In this document: in pieces, positions 42,150 through 54,224 of the stretch
Position numbering within the stretch: the stretch's first letter is position 1
How the letters are laid out: the number at the start of each line of letters is the position of its first letter
Assembly: GCA_003660235.1 (NCBI GenBank)
Contig: QGON01000051.1
Coordinates: 1 to 64,000 of the forward strand
Source: a bacterium endosymbiont of Escarpia laminata
Lineage (GTDB): Bacteria; Pseudomonadota; Gammaproteobacteria; Chromatiales; Chromatiaceae
Direction: 5' to 3'
Length of the DNA stretch: 64,000 nt
Translations under genes and position numbers: made by a program
The notes under the pieces: model-generated
Database searches by the model: none
Told to the model about the DNA's origin: nothing
What the model saw: the letters and a program-made list of their open reading frames with translations, nothing else

Positions 42150-44867
42150 ATGCATCCGCAAGGTGTAGCTGCTTTTCCCCACTACTATGTGGGAATCAAC
42201 TCTCTGACAGAACTGGCCACGAAAGATGACCGGGTCTGCGTACTCAACATCACTGGCGGCGAGAGCCGTACCGTAACCCCGGTGAGCCACGTCTATTCCG
42301 GTGGCAATATCGTCTGCGGCACGGCGCCTGGGCGTTCCGGCTCCAAGATGAAGACCGCTGCTGGTGAGATACCTGTCTATGACAACGTGGCCGAGGCGGT
42401 GGATGATGGCCAGGAATTTAACGTGGTGGTGGTCTACCTGCCGCCCTCCGGCGTGCGCGACGGCGTACTCGAAGCGGTGCGGGTCAACCCCAATCTGACG
42501 AAGATCGTCATACTCACCGAGAAGGTGCCGGTACGTGACGCCCGCATCATCCGCGCCATCGGCCAGATGCACGGCATCGACATCTTCGGCGGCAACTGCC
42601 TGGGGCTGGCCGACGCCCACAACCATGTTCGCATCGGCGGTGCCCTGGGCGGCAGCGCCCCGGAGGAGTCACTGCTTCCCGGTTCTGTGGCCATCTACTC
42701 CAACTCCGGCAACTTCACCACCACTATCGCGGTCTACCTGGCGACCGCCGGTTGGGGCACCACGGTCTCTTTCTCCTCCGGTAAGGATGTCTATATCCAC
42801 GACGCCGCGCAGGAGTGGACCCATGCATTCCACAACGATGATCGTTCCAAGTCTGCGGTGATGTATATCGAGCCGGGTGGTTACTATGAGCACGATCTCG
42901 AATTCGACAAGCCTGTGATCGCCTGTATCGTGGGCCGCTGGAAGGCGAAGCTGACCAAGGCCTGTGGCCACGCCGGAGCCATCGCCGGAGCCGGCGATAA
43001 CGCTCTGGCCAAAGAAGAGTGGTTCATGGAGAAGTTCGGCGTAGACGCCATCTTCACCCCGGAAAATCCGGTCTGCTCCGAGAAGGGCGCCGTGGTGGTC
43101 AACATATCCCATATCCCGGATGCCATGACCGCAGTGATGGCGAAGCGTGGCGCCAAACCCGACTTCGACTCGGTGGGTGATCTCTCCCTCAAGTGCTGGT
43201 TCAGCAATAACCAGGGCATTGACCTGCCGGACAACCTGAATCCACCGGTGGTGGAGGCCATGGCTCCCTACAACGAGCAGATTGCCGGCCTCAGGGAACA
43301 GGTGGGCACGGTCTTTCCTCGCCAGACCATGAAGGATGCCTCCGGCGCCTCCATGATGGACCCCAAGACTCAGGTGACCAAGATTCATGGCACCAGCGTG
43401 CTGGACGCCTCCACCCACTCCTTCGAGGAGAATCTGGTACAGAGTCTGATTCGCGAGTACCCGGATGAGAATGGCACGGCCCTGACCAACGTTGCCCTGA
43501 ATACCTTCGTCAACCAGAGCGGCAAGGTCGGACTGGCCGCCGCTGATGCCTCCCGCGAGGCTGGCAACAGCCCCAATACCGCACTCTCTGCGGCAGTCGC
43601 CATGGTGGGGCCGAAGCTGGTAGAGCAGGCACGTAGTGTCAGCACGGCACTGGTAGAGTTGTTCAAGAAGAGTGGTCTGGAGGATCCGGCAGACGTGGGA
43701 TTCGATTTCAGCGCCCAACTGAAAGCCGCGGACGCCACTCTATTCCTCACCGACTACGCGGGTCGCTGCAACGTTGCCATGTTGGCGGCAATCGAGGCCC
43801 GCGGCGCCAAATCGGTATTCATCGACTTTCTCAAGGCCCTGGAACAGAAGGGTGGCGGCAAGTTGAGCTGCAGTGTACTGGTGGCTGCCATCACCACCCA
43901 TCTGGCCTGGAAGGCGCTGATGCGCAAGCGTCTCTCCGTCACCACCGTCAGCAACCTGCCTTGGCACTTCCGGGTATTCAGTACCCTGATCGGCTCTGCA
44001 GCCAGTGCAGATAACCAGGAGAGGCACATCTTCTGCGGCGTGGCCAACAAGGAGCTCATGAGCAGTTGGAGCTTTACCGAGACCGCCCATCTGGCCCTGC
44101 TAGGTAATCGCCCGAATGAAGAGGCGCTCTACGCCTTCTCCGTCCTGCTCGGTCTGATCATCACCAACGGCCCAGGCACCATCTCCGCCCAAGGCGCCAA
44201 GGGTGCTGTCAGCGCCGATGGCCCCGAGGTCCCGGAACGGGTTCAGGTCAACAAGGGCTATATCGGCTTCCTGACTCACACTGGCTACGCCCATGGCGGC
44301 AACGGTTTCGAGGCCATCGCCTTCCTGCTGGAGCGCTTCGGCGATTCCGGCCTGAGCGGTCCCGGCGACGCAGACCACAGCCTGGATCTAGCCGCCATGG
44401 CCACCGATTACGCCAATGAGTACAAGTCGTATAAGACCAAGGCCAAGGCGGAAGGCAATCTCTCCTACGCCAAGATCCCCTGCGTGAACCACCCGGTGTT
44501 CAAGGGCGAAGATGTCAACTACGATCCCCGCGAGGTGTTCGTCAACGAGCTGTTCAAGAAGCGCGGCAGCTATAACATCTTCCACGAGTTTTACCATGAA
44601 CTGGTCAACGCCCTGTTCAAGACCGGCGTCAGCCGCAATGTCTACTGCGTCAACGTGGATGCCGTGATCGCGGTGATCCTGCTGAAGATGCTGTGGCAGC
44701 CATACGCGGATGGAGAGATCAGCGATTCGACCATGGAATCAGCAGCCTTCACCACCTTCCTGTTCGGTCGTATGATCGGCTCTGCGGCAGAGATCGACGA
44801 TCACACCAATCGCGGGCGGAATATGGACACCCGGACAGCGGCATCCCGCTGCTCCTACGTGTCGTAG
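42150..44867 (+). CDS. aclA: ATP citrate lyase, large subunit
   Basis: 905 residues from the ATG at 42150 (GAGGGAG 8 bases ahead); an upstream frame adds 46 residues with no support. The first part is the CoA-binding/ligase domain (VTPVSHVYSGGNIVCGTAPGR) with the phosphohistidine loop ACGHAGAIAGAG near residue 275. The last 350 residues are a citrate-synthase-like domain (YIGFLTHTGYAHGGNGFEA, NIFHEFYHELVNALFKTG). A length of about 900 is unlike the roughly 600-residue AclA of Chlorobium and fits the larger type. An insertion of about 130 residues (about 370-500) between the domains is unusual and could be a linker. Confidence 0.92.
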   Translation: MHPQGVAAFPHYYVGINSLTELATKDDRVCVLNITGGESRTVTPVSHVYSGGNIVCGTAPGRSGSKMKTAAGEIPVYDNVAEAVDDGQEFNVVVVYLPPSGVRDGVLEAVRVNPNLTKIVILTEKVPVRDARIIRAIGQMHGIDIFGGNCLGLADAHNHVRIGGALGGSAPEESLLPGSVAIYSNSGNFTTTIAVYLATAGWGTTVSFSSGKDVYIHDAAQEWTHAFHNDDRSKSAVMYIEPGGYYEHDLEFDKPVIACIVGRWKAKLTKACGHAGAIAGAGDNALAKEEWFMEKFGVDAIFTPENPVCSEKGAVVVNISHIPDAMTAVMAKRGAKPDFDSVGDLSLKCWFSNNQGIDLPDNLNPPVVEAMAPYNEQIAGLREQVGTVFPRQTMKDASGASMMDPKTQVTKIHGTSVLDASTHSFEENLVQSLIREYPDENGTALTNVALNTFVNQSGKVGLAAADASREAGNSPNTALSAAVAMVGPKLVEQARSVSTALVELFKKSGLEDPADVGFDFSAQLKAADATLFLTDYAGRCNVAMLAAIEARGAKSVFIDFLKALEQKGGGKLSCSVLVAAITTHLAWKALMRKRLSVTTVSNLPWHFRVFSTLIGSAASADNQERHIFCGVANKELMSSWSFTETAHLALLGNRPNEEALYAFSVLLGLIITNGPGTISAQGAKGAVSADGPEVPERVQVNKGYIGFLTHTGYAHGGNGFEAIAFLLERFGDSGLSGPGDADHSLDLAAMATDYANEYKSYKTKAKAEGNLSYAKIPCVNHPVFKGEDVNYDPREVFVNELFKKRGSYNIFHEFYHELVNALFKTGVSRNVYCVNVDAVIAVILLKMLWQPYADGEISDSTMESAAFTTFLFGRMIGSAAEIDDHTNRGRNMDTRTAASRCSYVS

Positions 44868-44893
44868 TCGGCAGTTTGACGAAACAGTTCAAC

Positions 44894-44923
44894 CTGGATC
44901 CTGCAAGCAGTCGCAGGATCCAG
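44894..44923. other. Perfect 11-bp hairpin between aclA and icd
   Basis: CTGGATCCTGC (44894-44904), 8 bases, GCAGGATCCAG (44913-44923), 24 bases before the icd start. Without a T run it is more likely an mRNA stability or attenuation element than a strong terminator. Confidence 0.55.
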
Positions 44924-44938
44924 CTGCAAATTTACTGA

Positions 44939-47179
<2,241 letters not shown>

Positions 47180-47188
47180 GAGAATCAT

Positions 47189-47221
47189 AGTGGGAGAGCG
47201 GAGACGCGCTCCCACTTTTTA
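47189..47221 (+). terminator. Rho-independent terminator after icd
   Basis: AGTGGGAGAGCG, GAGA, CGCGCTCCCACT then TTTTT: an 11 of 12 bp stem followed by a T run, 10 bases past the icd stop. Confidence 0.9.
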
Positions 47222-47268
47222 CCTGTTTGGTGTTGTGGTCGGGTGCAATGATCCTTTGGAGATAGCAT

Positions 47269-47805
47269 ATGGTCGATATCGATAATCAAATGGTTGAGTT
47301 AATCAAAGAGTCCATCAAGCTGGAGATAAGCGGCAAGGGTTTTTATGAACATGCGGCCGTTGTGACCGAAGACGAACTCGGAAAAGCCATGTTCATACGG
47401 CTCGCTAAAGAGGAGGATGGCCACCTCGCAGTTTTGGAGGGTATATTCACCTCCATCACCGGTGGTGAGGATTGGCGGGATATTGCCGACAGGGAGATGC
47501 AGAAAAAAGGACCGGCGTCGGTTGTCGACCAGTTGGAAGCGGCTATAGCCAAGCGGGGAAAGGACAACAAGAATGCCAACGGTGCCGAGGCGCTCAAGGT
47601 AGCGATGGAGATGGAGAGAAAGGCGATCCGTTTTTTTGAAGAGCTGGTCAAAAAGGCGACAAACCCCAAGGTACGTGAGTTGGCGGAATCCCTCGCCGAT
47701 GAGGAGAGATTTCACTATGATCTGCTCCAATCTCAGCACGATAGCGTGTTGAACATGGGGTATTGGATCGATTCCACTGATATTAGAATGGACAGCAAAT
47801 ATTGA
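47269..47805 (+). CDS. Ferritin-like diiron protein (rubrerythrin-type, no rubredoxin domain)
   Basis: 178 residues. Diiron ligand motifs of a four-helix bundle are seen: LEISGKGFYEHAA, RLAKEEDGHLAVLE, MEMERKAIRFFEEL and SLADEERFHYDLL. No C-terminal CxxC rubredoxin domain is present. Such proteins handle peroxide or oxygen. Position between icd and aconitase suggests protection of oxygen-sensitive Fe-S enzymes, which is inference. ATG at 47269 follows TTTGGAGATAGCAT. A second related gene lies 162 bases downstream. Confidence 0.85.
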   Translation: MVDIDNQMVELIKESIKLEISGKGFYEHAAVVTEDELGKAMFIRLAKEEDGHLAVLEGIFTSITGGEDWRDIADREMQKKGPASVVDQLEAAIAKRGKDNKNANGAEALKVAMEMERKAIRFFEELVKKATNPKVRELAESLADEERFHYDLLQSQHDSVLNMGYWIDSTDIRMDSKY

Positions 47806-47840
47806 TTTGGCTACATTCAACTTCACCACGGATATAGCGA

Positions 47841-47915
47841 ATGTAGGATGCTGGTGAGGAACGAACCGCATCGATCACAAATGATGCGGTTCGCAAGCTC
47901 ACCAGCATCCTACAT
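47841..47915. repeat. REP-like palindrome, second copy
   Basis: ATGTAGGATGCTGGTGAG at 47841 and its complement CTCACCAGCATCCTACAT ending at 47915, with nested GAACCGCATC/GATGCGGTTC. Same design as the inner part of the element at 34361-34442; it lies between the two ferritin-like genes. Confidence 0.85.
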
Positions 47916-47967
47916 TTTATCTCCACATCCACCATTAGCTGAATAGTTACATAGAGAGCCTGAGATC

Positions 47968-48456
47968 ATGAGCTTCGAATTTAATGCCGATGAAGTCTTC
48001 GAGATGGCCGAACAGATCGAGAGAAACGGGGCGGAGTTTTACCGTAAGGCTGCCGGGACCGTTATCGGCGACCCTGCAGGCAGAGACTTCCTCATCGAGC
48101 TTGCCCGGATGGAAGAGGAGCATGAGGATGTTTTTTCAGACATACGGAAATCCCTGACGGATGACCAGCGGAAGTCGACCGTTGCTGATCTCAATAACGA
48201 GGCCATCGGCTACCTGCGCTCGCTTGCGGATACCCGGGTTTTTTTCCAGAAAGAGATAGATACATCCTCAATGGAGGAGATCCTGAAGGCGGCCATAATG
48301 ACCGAGAAAGATTCGATCGCATTCTACCTGGGAATGAAGGAAATGGTCCCGGAGAGAGGCGGCAAGGACAAAATCGACCAGATCATCCAAGAGGAAATGA
48401 GCCATATCCGCCTCCTGAGTCAAGAACTCATCACACGCAGAAGTGGGCAGAGATAA
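47968..48456 (+). CDS. Ferritin-like diiron protein, second copy
   Basis: 162 residues. Ligand motifs are AEQIERNGAEFYRKAA, LARMEEEHEDVF, IMTEKDSIAFYLGMKE and IQEEMSHIRLLS, again a rubrerythrin-like bundle without rubredoxin. Sequence identity with the first copy appears low outside the ligands, so they are old paralogues. Probably co-functional in oxidative stress defence. Confidence 0.85.
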   Translation: MSFEFNADEVFEMAEQIERNGAEFYRKAAGTVIGDPAGRDFLIELARMEEEHEDVFSDIRKSLTDDQRKSTVADLNNEAIGYLRSLADTRVFFQKEIDTSSMEEILKAAIMTEKDSIAFYLGMKEMVPERGGKDKIDQIIQEEMSHIRLLSQELITRRSGQR

Positions 48457-48600
48457 TGATCTGGAGTGCAGTTCTCTGAGTAGAGTGAGGAGCAGCTCAG
48501 AGACAGTACGTTTCCCCATTGCTGTCGTTGCCTCTACTTCCAGCTGCTGCCAGCAAGACAAGCTTCGGATCAATATTCTGCGGTCCTCCGGAAGAACATC

Positions 48601-48879
48601 ATGAATGAAAATGAACGCCGGCAGTCGAAGTGGGAGTGGCTGGAGAATCCTGATTCCACATTCGAGTTGCATAGCACCGAGCGAAGGGCGTTTTACGAGT
48701 GGCAGGTGACCGACAAGGAATGGTCGAAGGCGACCAGCAGCTTGGACGCCAAGGGCAGAAAGCAACAGCAGTCGAAGAAAAACAAAAAGGCGCTGAAGGC
48801 ATTGGAAAAACGCCTAAATAAGGCGGCTAAGGCGTATGGAATGGCCAAAAGCAGGCTGCACGATGCCTGGTCTGCCTGA
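48601..48879 (+). CDS. Small lysine-rich protein, unknown
   Basis: 92 residues: an N-terminal part with many Trp/Glu (SKWEWLENPDSTFELHST, FYEWQVTDKEWSKA) and a C-terminal basic helix (KKNKKALKALEKRLNKAAK). The start follows CCGGAAGAACATC, a weak ribosome site. A longer minus-strand frame overlaps it (48268-48765) but also covers the ferritin-like gene, so it is rejected. Protein-like composition supports a gene; the function is not known. Confidence 0.5.
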   Translation: MNENERRQSKWEWLENPDSTFELHSTERRAFYEWQVTDKEWSKATSSLDAKGRKQQQSKKNKKALKALEKRLNKAAKAYGMAKSRLHDAWSA

Positions 48880-49026
48880 ATCCCTTGAGGGTTGTCTGCC
48901 AAACCCGGGTTCCTGGAGAAAAAGGCGCCACCCTATCAATTGTAAAGATCGAACAGCACCTTTAATGCGGCCCTTTTTTAACTTGGCCATGCACCAAAAG
49001 CCTGTTCCACGGGGCGATTTGTCTAC

Positions 49027-49122
49027 CCGCAAAGCACGCTAAATCACTGTTTTTCATCGCATTCACCAATCGACGTTGTGACGATCAGCTTTACTTTGCG
49101 CGCTTCGCGTACTTTGCGGTTA
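49027..49122. repeat. Partial REP-like outer arms
   Basis: CCGCAAAGCACGC (49027) and ACTTTGCGCGCTTCGCGTAC with TTTGCGGTTA (49093-49122), the same CCGCAAAG/CTTTGCGG arms as the outer palindrome at 34313-34494. The surrounding 48880-49191 holds no gene. Confidence 0.55.
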
Positions 49123-49191
49123 CCAAAGGCCATCCATACGGACCAAGGCGTTGTGGAACAGTAAGCTTATGCAGAGCCATTTTTTTAATGC

Positions 49192-49743
49192 TCAATAGCG
49201 CCCATGCTGTTGGTTGATATAATTACTCATTTCCACGTACTGCATGTTCATGCGATTCGTAATCTTGTGTACCTCGCGGGCAATGGCGCGCATCAGTTTG
49301 TAAACTATTTGCGGGTGCTTATCCAACAGGCTTTCAAGGTGTTTTCTCTTGATTTGGAGGACATCCGTAGTGTCGTCCGCCTGGAGTGTGGCGCTGTGTT
49401 CCGAGCCGTCCAGAAATCCCATTTCGCCAGCCATCTCCCCCTCTCGGATGCACGCCAAGGTGACATGACCCCCACCCCCAGTCCCCCTATTTACCTGCAG
49501 GCGGCCCTTGATTATTATGTAAAGGGAATCGTCTTTTTTCCCCTGTTTAATCAGTATTTGGCCTTTTTTCAGGGTAACAACGGTAGCAATTCCCACCAGA
49601 CGGCCACACTCCCCCTCATCCAGCTCGCTTACGAAGGGTAGCTTGCAAATCGCATCCATATACTTTTCTGTGTTTTTTGTTCTTTTTTTCGTTCCCTTTT
49701 TTGTTTCAGCTTGAGTTTCTTTCGGACTGCTTTTTTCTGCCAT
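49192..49743 (-). CDS. Cyclic nucleotide-binding-domain protein without DNA-binding domain
   Basis: 183 residues. After a Lys/Thr-rich N-terminus (KETQAETKKGTKKRTKNTEK), a CRP-type cNMP-binding fold follows: LKKGQILIKQGKKDDSLYII, IKGRLQVNRG, the GEMAGEMGFLDGSEHSATLQ phosphate-binding cassette, and LESLLDKHPQIVYKLMRAI. No helix-turn-helix is left after it. It could be a sensor that acts on a protein partner. The 282-bp repeat lies 34 bases upstream of its start and may have displaced its promoter. Confidence 0.85.
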   Translation of the reverse strand: MAEKSSPKETQAETKKGTKKRTKNTEKYMDAICKLPFVSELDEGECGRLVGIATVVTLKKGQILIKQGKKDDSLYIIIKGRLQVNRGTGGGGHVTLACIREGEMAGEMGFLDGSEHSATLQADDTTDVLQIKRKHLESLLDKHPQIVYKLMRAIAREVHKITNRMNMQYVEMSNYINQQHGRY

Positions 49744-49777
49744 GATTTAACCCTCGTTGGCCCAGCTTTAAATTAGG

Positions 49778-50059
49778 TCAAGTGAGTCTTCGACCTCGTG
49801 ATAGATTTTGGGACATCCCAGTCCCCAAAATCGACTCGGCCTTCGACAACCTGTTTGTGCCCCGGCCGTCCCGGTCACTGGCACTACGCGACAACCTCGC
49901 AAGCTCGTTGCCGCTCCGTTGCCAGCTCCCGATGACTGGACGCCGCGCTCGGATGCCTACTTTGCTTCCCCTCTGGCGCAAGGCACGCCGGGTAAGCAGT
50001 GCGGCCTCGCGGCTACCGGGGACTACCAGCCTTCGCTTCGCTCTCCATGGCTGGCAGCG
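49778..50059. mobile_element. 282-bp dispersed repeat, copy B
   Basis: Identical at every base to the insertion in hdrA (35130-35411) and in the same orientation on the plus strand. The flanks are unrelated to those of copy A (GGT on the left, ATC on the right), so the element, not its surroundings, is repeated. It lies between the cNMP-domain gene and the aconitase gene. Confidence 0.85.
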
Positions 50060-50718
50060 ATCGATAAGATACCTGTCTATCCCAATGGCGGCCTGGTGGC
50101 CGGCTGCGGTCGCCACCCTTGTCATCCACCACCATCACGACCACCCGCTGTCCCGTACTGGGGTTGTTACCGCGGGTATTTTTCCCCTTCCACCCTCAGC
50201 TGTGGGACTCGATCAGGCTGGTGAAGAAGAACACCGCTTCGAATCTCTCCATCAGTTCCGAAAATCCCACATAAGTATCATAGTGGATGTTTGATACAAA
50301 AAAGAAGACATAATCGATAGTCCTTGTCGAGTTGCCCATAGGGCAGGCGGTAACTCGGCACGCCGTAGCGCAGCAAGACATGCCCATATTCCTTTTTTTT
50401 GTTACGGTATTGTTACTGCAATGCCAGTATAATTGCCAAATTTCTGGTGTTGGTATCAGTCGTGAAGCATGGGTGGCCCCTTCTCGGGCGTGCTCATGTC
50501 AATTTTTTACCCTTGTCAGCCTTGTCCAGTGCACTCGTGCATCGCTGCCGGGATTTTTTTGCAAGGGAAGGTTTGCGTGCCGCGTTCGGTTTCTTTATGG
50601 TATTTCTGCGCAAACGGTAAGGGTGATACCTGAACAGGCTGGCTTTGGCCCCATTGATGGTGGAACCTGCCCAAACCACCGACGGTAATAAATTAACGAG
50701 TTCCTAAGGAGGAGCCAA
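50060..50718. other. Intergenic region with probable gene remnants and the acn promoter
   Basis: 660 bases. On the minus strand short protein-like pieces appear in shifting frames, for example YVFFFVSNIHYDTYVGF and NNPSTGQRVVVMVVDDKGGD, broken by stops, which suggests an eroded gene. TATAAT occurs at 50428-50433, but no well-spaced -35 box was found. AAGGAGGAG (50707-50715) is the ribosome site of acn. Confidence 0.4.
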
Positions 50719-52638
50719 ATGAAGCCTTTGAATTTGACGGAGAAAATCCTGCTCGACCACCTAGTTGATGGGAATGAGCTGCCCTCGCCCGGTACTGTGA
50801 TCCAGATCATGGTGGACGAGGCCTTCACTCAGGACGCCACCGGCACCATGTGCATGCTGCAGCTGGAGGCAATGGGCATCAATCGAGTCAAGCCGCTCTC
50901 CGTCAACTTCGTCGACCACAGCATGTTGCAGGTCGGGTTTCGTAATCCGGACGACCACGAATATCTGAAGACCGTGGCCCAGAAGCTGGGCATTGTCTAC
51001 TCCCCTGCAGGCACCGGCATCTGCCACTTTCTGAACATAGAGAACTTCGTCAAGCCAGGCATGACTGGCGTTGGCGCAGACAGTCATACCGTGAACGCCG
51101 GCGGCTGTGGCGCCATCTTCATGGGTGCCGGCGGTTATGACGTAGCCCTGGCCATGGCCACCGGCAAGTACAGCATGCCCATGCCCAAAGTGGTCAAGGT
51201 CAACCTCACCGGTTCAATACCGCCCGGCGTAATGGCCATGGACGTCATCCTCAAGATGCTGGAGATCAATGGCGTCAAGGGCGGTAAGGGCACCATCTTT
51301 GAATACGCCGGACCAGGCGTTGCCAGTCTCTCCCTCACCGAACGCGCCACCATCACCAACATGGGTGCCGAGATGGGCGCGACCACCTCCATCTTCCCCA
51401 GCGACGAACGTACCCAGGCGTTTCTTGAGGAACGTGGACGCGGTCAGGACTACCAGCCGTTGGCGGCTGAAGAAGGCGCTGAATACGAGCGTGTCATCGA
51501 TATCGACCTCTCCGCCCTGGAGCCGTCGATCGCGATCTACCCCTCTCCCGGCAACGTGGAGAAGGTGGCGGACCACGTCGGCACCAAGATCAACCAGGTC
51601 TCCGTGGGCAGCTGCACCAACAGCTCCTATGAGAACATCGCCTCCTTCGCCGAGTTGCTGAAGGGCAAGCGTGTCTCTGTGGACACCCTGCTCTACCCCG
51701 GCTCCCGCTCCGTGGCCATGCAGCTGGCCGAGTCCGGCTACATGACCTCACTCCTTCACTCTGGCGTACGCATCCAGGATAACGGCTGCGGGGCCTGTAT
51801 CGGTCAGGGCGGTTCCCCAGTGAGCAAGGGCATCTCCCTGCGCACCTTCAACCGCAACTTCCCCAAGCGCTCAGGTACTGCCGACGCCGAGGTTCATCTG
51901 GTCAGCCCGCTGGTGGCGGCAGCCAGCGCCATCAGCGGCGAGATCACCCTGCCCCAGGGGGAGGTGAAGATCAAACAAATTCCGGCGATCCTGGATATGG
52001 AATCTTTCATCATGCCCCTGCCCCAGGAAGAGGCGGAGAAGGTGGAGGTCATCCGCGGCCCCAACATCATGGCCCTACCGAATTTCGACCCGCTGCCCGA
52101 CACTCTGAAAGGCGAGGTTCTACTGAAGCTGGGCGACAATATCAGCACCGATGACATCCAGCCCGCCGGCACCTTTCTGCCGTTGCGCTCCAACGTCAAG
52201 GAGTACGCCATGCAGGCCACCTTCAACCCGGTGGACCCGAGCTTCTCCACACGCGCCTGCGAACATCGCGATGCCGGCGGCCATGGCATTATCGTCGGTG
52301 GCGAGAACTACGGTCAGGGCAGCTCCCGCGAGCACGCGGCGCTCTGTCCCCGTTGGTTGGGCATTCGTGCTGTGGTGGTCTCCCAGTTTGCACGTATCCA
52401 TGTGGCCAATCTGGTCAACTTCGGTATCGTACCCCTGACCTTTGCCAATGAGGCGGACTACAAGAAGATCAACCAGGGCGACAGCGTCTCCATCGATGTC
52501 TCCAACCTTGAAGGGGATCTCTTTCTGGAGGTCAACGGCGAGCGGCTTCCGCTAAACCCGGCATTCGAGCCTGGTGACGTGGCACCCCTGAAGGCCGGCG
52601 GCTCACTCCCCCTGTTCAAATCAACCTATAAAGGCTAA
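50719..52638 (+). CDS. acn: Aconitate hydratase
   Basis: 639 residues, the shorter aconitase type. The Fe-S ligands are in SVGSCTNSSYENIAS and NGCGACIGQGG; substrate residues include GADSHTVNAGGCGAIFMGAG and the swivel-domain GENYGQGSSREHAALCPRWL. It interconverts citrate and isocitrate in the cytoplasm. A very strong ribosome site precedes it. It heads a unit with pntA, 6 bases apart, then pntB. Confidence 0.94.
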   Translation: MKPLNLTEKILLDHLVDGNELPSPGTVIQIMVDEAFTQDATGTMCMLQLEAMGINRVKPLSVNFVDHSMLQVGFRNPDDHEYLKTVAQKLGIVYSPAGTGICHFLNIENFVKPGMTGVGADSHTVNAGGCGAIFMGAGGYDVALAMATGKYSMPMPKVVKVNLTGSIPPGVMAMDVILKMLEINGVKGGKGTIFEYAGPGVASLSLTERATITNMGAEMGATTSIFPSDERTQAFLEERGRGQDYQPLAAEEGAEYERVIDIDLSALEPSIAIYPSPGNVEKVADHVGTKINQVSVGSCTNSSYENIASFAELLKGKRVSVDTLLYPGSRSVAMQLAESGYMTSLLHSGVRIQDNGCGACIGQGGSPVSKGISLRTFNRNFPKRSGTADAEVHLVSPLVAAASAISGEITLPQGEVKIKQIPAILDMESFIMPLPQEEAEKVEVIRGPNIMALPNFDPLPDTLKGEVLLKLGDNISTDDIQPAGTFLPLRSNVKEYAMQATFNPVDPSFSTRACEHRDAGGHGIIVGGENYGQGSSREHAALCPRWLGIRAVVVSQFARIHVANLVNFGIVPLTFANEADYKKINQGDSVSIDVSNLEGDLFLEVNGERLPLNPAFEPGDVAPLKAGGSLPLFKSTYKG

Positions 52639-52644
52639 GCGATC

Positions 52645-54213
52645 ATGGCGATGAAGATTGGTATCCCGAAAGAGTGCCACGAAGGGGAGCAACGAGTTGC
52701 TGCCACCCCCGAGACTGCTGAGCGGCTGCAGAAGCTGGGCTTCTCGGTGGCCATCCAGGCGGGCGCCGGGGTGGGGGCAAACTTCAGCGACGATGCCTTC
52801 CGCGAGGCGGGCGTCGAGATCGTGGAGGAGGCCAAGACCCTATGGGCCGAGTCAGACATCGTACTCAAGGTACGCGCCCCGGATATCGACTGCCCAACCT
52901 GCCGGGACGAGACCGAACTGTTGCGCGAGGGTGGCACCCTCATCAGCTTTATCTGGCCAGCCCAGAACGAGGAGCTGATGCAAAAGCTGGCCGCACGCAA
53001 GGCCACAGTGCTGGCAATGGACAGCGTTCCTCGTATCTCCCGCGCCCAGAAGCTGGATGCACTCAGCTCCATGGCCAATATTGCCGGCTACCGCGCCGTG
53101 GTAGAGGCAGCCAACCAGTTTGGCCGCTTCTTCACCGGCCAGGTGACCGCTGCGGGCAAGGTGCCACCGGCCAAGGTCATGGTCATCGGCGCCGGCGTGG
53201 CCGGCCTGGCCGCCATCGGTGCCGCCAGCAGCATGGGCGCCATCGTGCGCGCCTTCGACACCCGCCCCGAGGTCAAGGAGCAGGTGGAGAGCATCGGCGC
53301 CGAGTTCCTGATGCTGGAATTCGAGGAGAAGGATGACGGCTCCCCCAACACCGGCTATGCCAAGACCATGAGCAAGGAGTTCATTGAGGCGGAGATGAAG
53401 CTGTTTGCCGAACAGGCGATGGAAGTGGATATCATCATCACCACTGCCCTGATCCCCGGCAGACCGGCCCCCGAACTGATCACTTCCGGTATGGTCGAGT
53501 CGATGAAAGACGGCAGCGTCATCGTCGATCTGGCCGCCGAGCAGGGCGGCAACTGCGCCCTGACAGAACCGGGCAAGGTAACCGTCAAACACGGTGTCAC
53601 CATCATAGGCTACACAGATCTGCCCAGTCGTCTGGCGACGCAATCGAGCCAGCTTTACGGCACCAACCTGCGGCATCTGCTGACCGATCTGACCCCCGGG
53701 AAGGGTGGTGAGATCGTGGTGGATATGGAGGACGACGTTATCCGCGGCGCCACGGTTATCAAGGATGGCGAGATCACCTGGCCACCGCCACAGATCAAGG
53801 TCTCGGCAGCCCCCGCCGTCAAACCGGCAACTGCGGCCCCGCCGCAGCCGGTGGAAGAAGAGGTGAAAAAGAGCGGCTGGGTCGGCGCCGTCGGCCTTGC
53901 CGTCGGTGGATTATTGCTGGCCGCTCTGGGCCAGGTCTCTCCACCAGAGTTCCTGTCGCACCTCACCGTGTTCGTGTTGGCCTGCTTCATCGGCTATATG
54001 GTGATCTGGAACGTCACCCCCGCTCTGCATACACCGCTGATGTCCGTGACCAACGCTATCAGCGGCATCATCGTCATCGGCGCCATGCTGCAAATATCCA
54101 GTTCGAGCGGACTGGTGGTAACACTGGCATTCGTCGCCGTCCTGATCGCAACCATCAACATCGCCGGCGGCTTCTGGGTCACCCAGCGCATGTTGAAGAT
54201 GTTCCAGAAGTAG
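52645..54213 (+). CDS. pntA: NAD(P) transhydrogenase subunit alpha
   Basis: 522 residues with the complete fused alpha form: NAD-binding domain I ([54 protein letters not shown]) to about residue 385, an Ala/Pro linker ([19 protein letters not shown]), then three membrane helices. With PntB it uses the proton gradient to make NADPH from NADH. Placement next to icd and acn suggests NADPH supply for reductive carboxylation of 2-oxoglutarate. Confidence 0.95.
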   Translation: MAMKIGIPKECHEGEQRVAATPETAERLQKLGFSVAIQAGAGVGANFSDDAFREAGVEIVEEAKTLWAESDIVLKVRAPDIDCPTCRDETELLREGGTLISFIWPAQNEELMQKLAARKATVLAMDSVPRISRAQKLDALSSMANIAGYRAVVEAANQFGRFFTGQVTAAGKVPPAKVMVIGAGVAGLAAIGAASSMGAIVRAFDTRPEVKEQVESIGAEFLMLEFEEKDDGSPNTGYAKTMSKEFIEAEMKLFAEQAMEVDIIITTALIPGRPAPELITSGMVESMKDGSVIVDLAAEQGGNCALTEPGKVTVKHGVTIIGYTDLPSRLATQSSQLYGTNLRHLLTDLTPGKGGEIVVDMEDDVIRGATVIKDGEITWPPPQIKVSAAPAVKPATAAPPQPVEEEVKKSGWVGAVGLAVGGLLLAALGQVSPPEFLSHLTVFVLACFIGYMVIWNVTPALHTPLMSVTNAISGIIVIGAMLQISSSSGLVVTLAFVAVLIATINIAGGFWVTQRMLKMFQK

Positions 54214-54224
54214 AGGCTTGATAG

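Noticed and set aside
48268..48765. Minus-strand 165-codon ORF
   Set aside because: It is antisense to the ferritin-like gene and the small lysine-rich gene, both of which look more like proteins.
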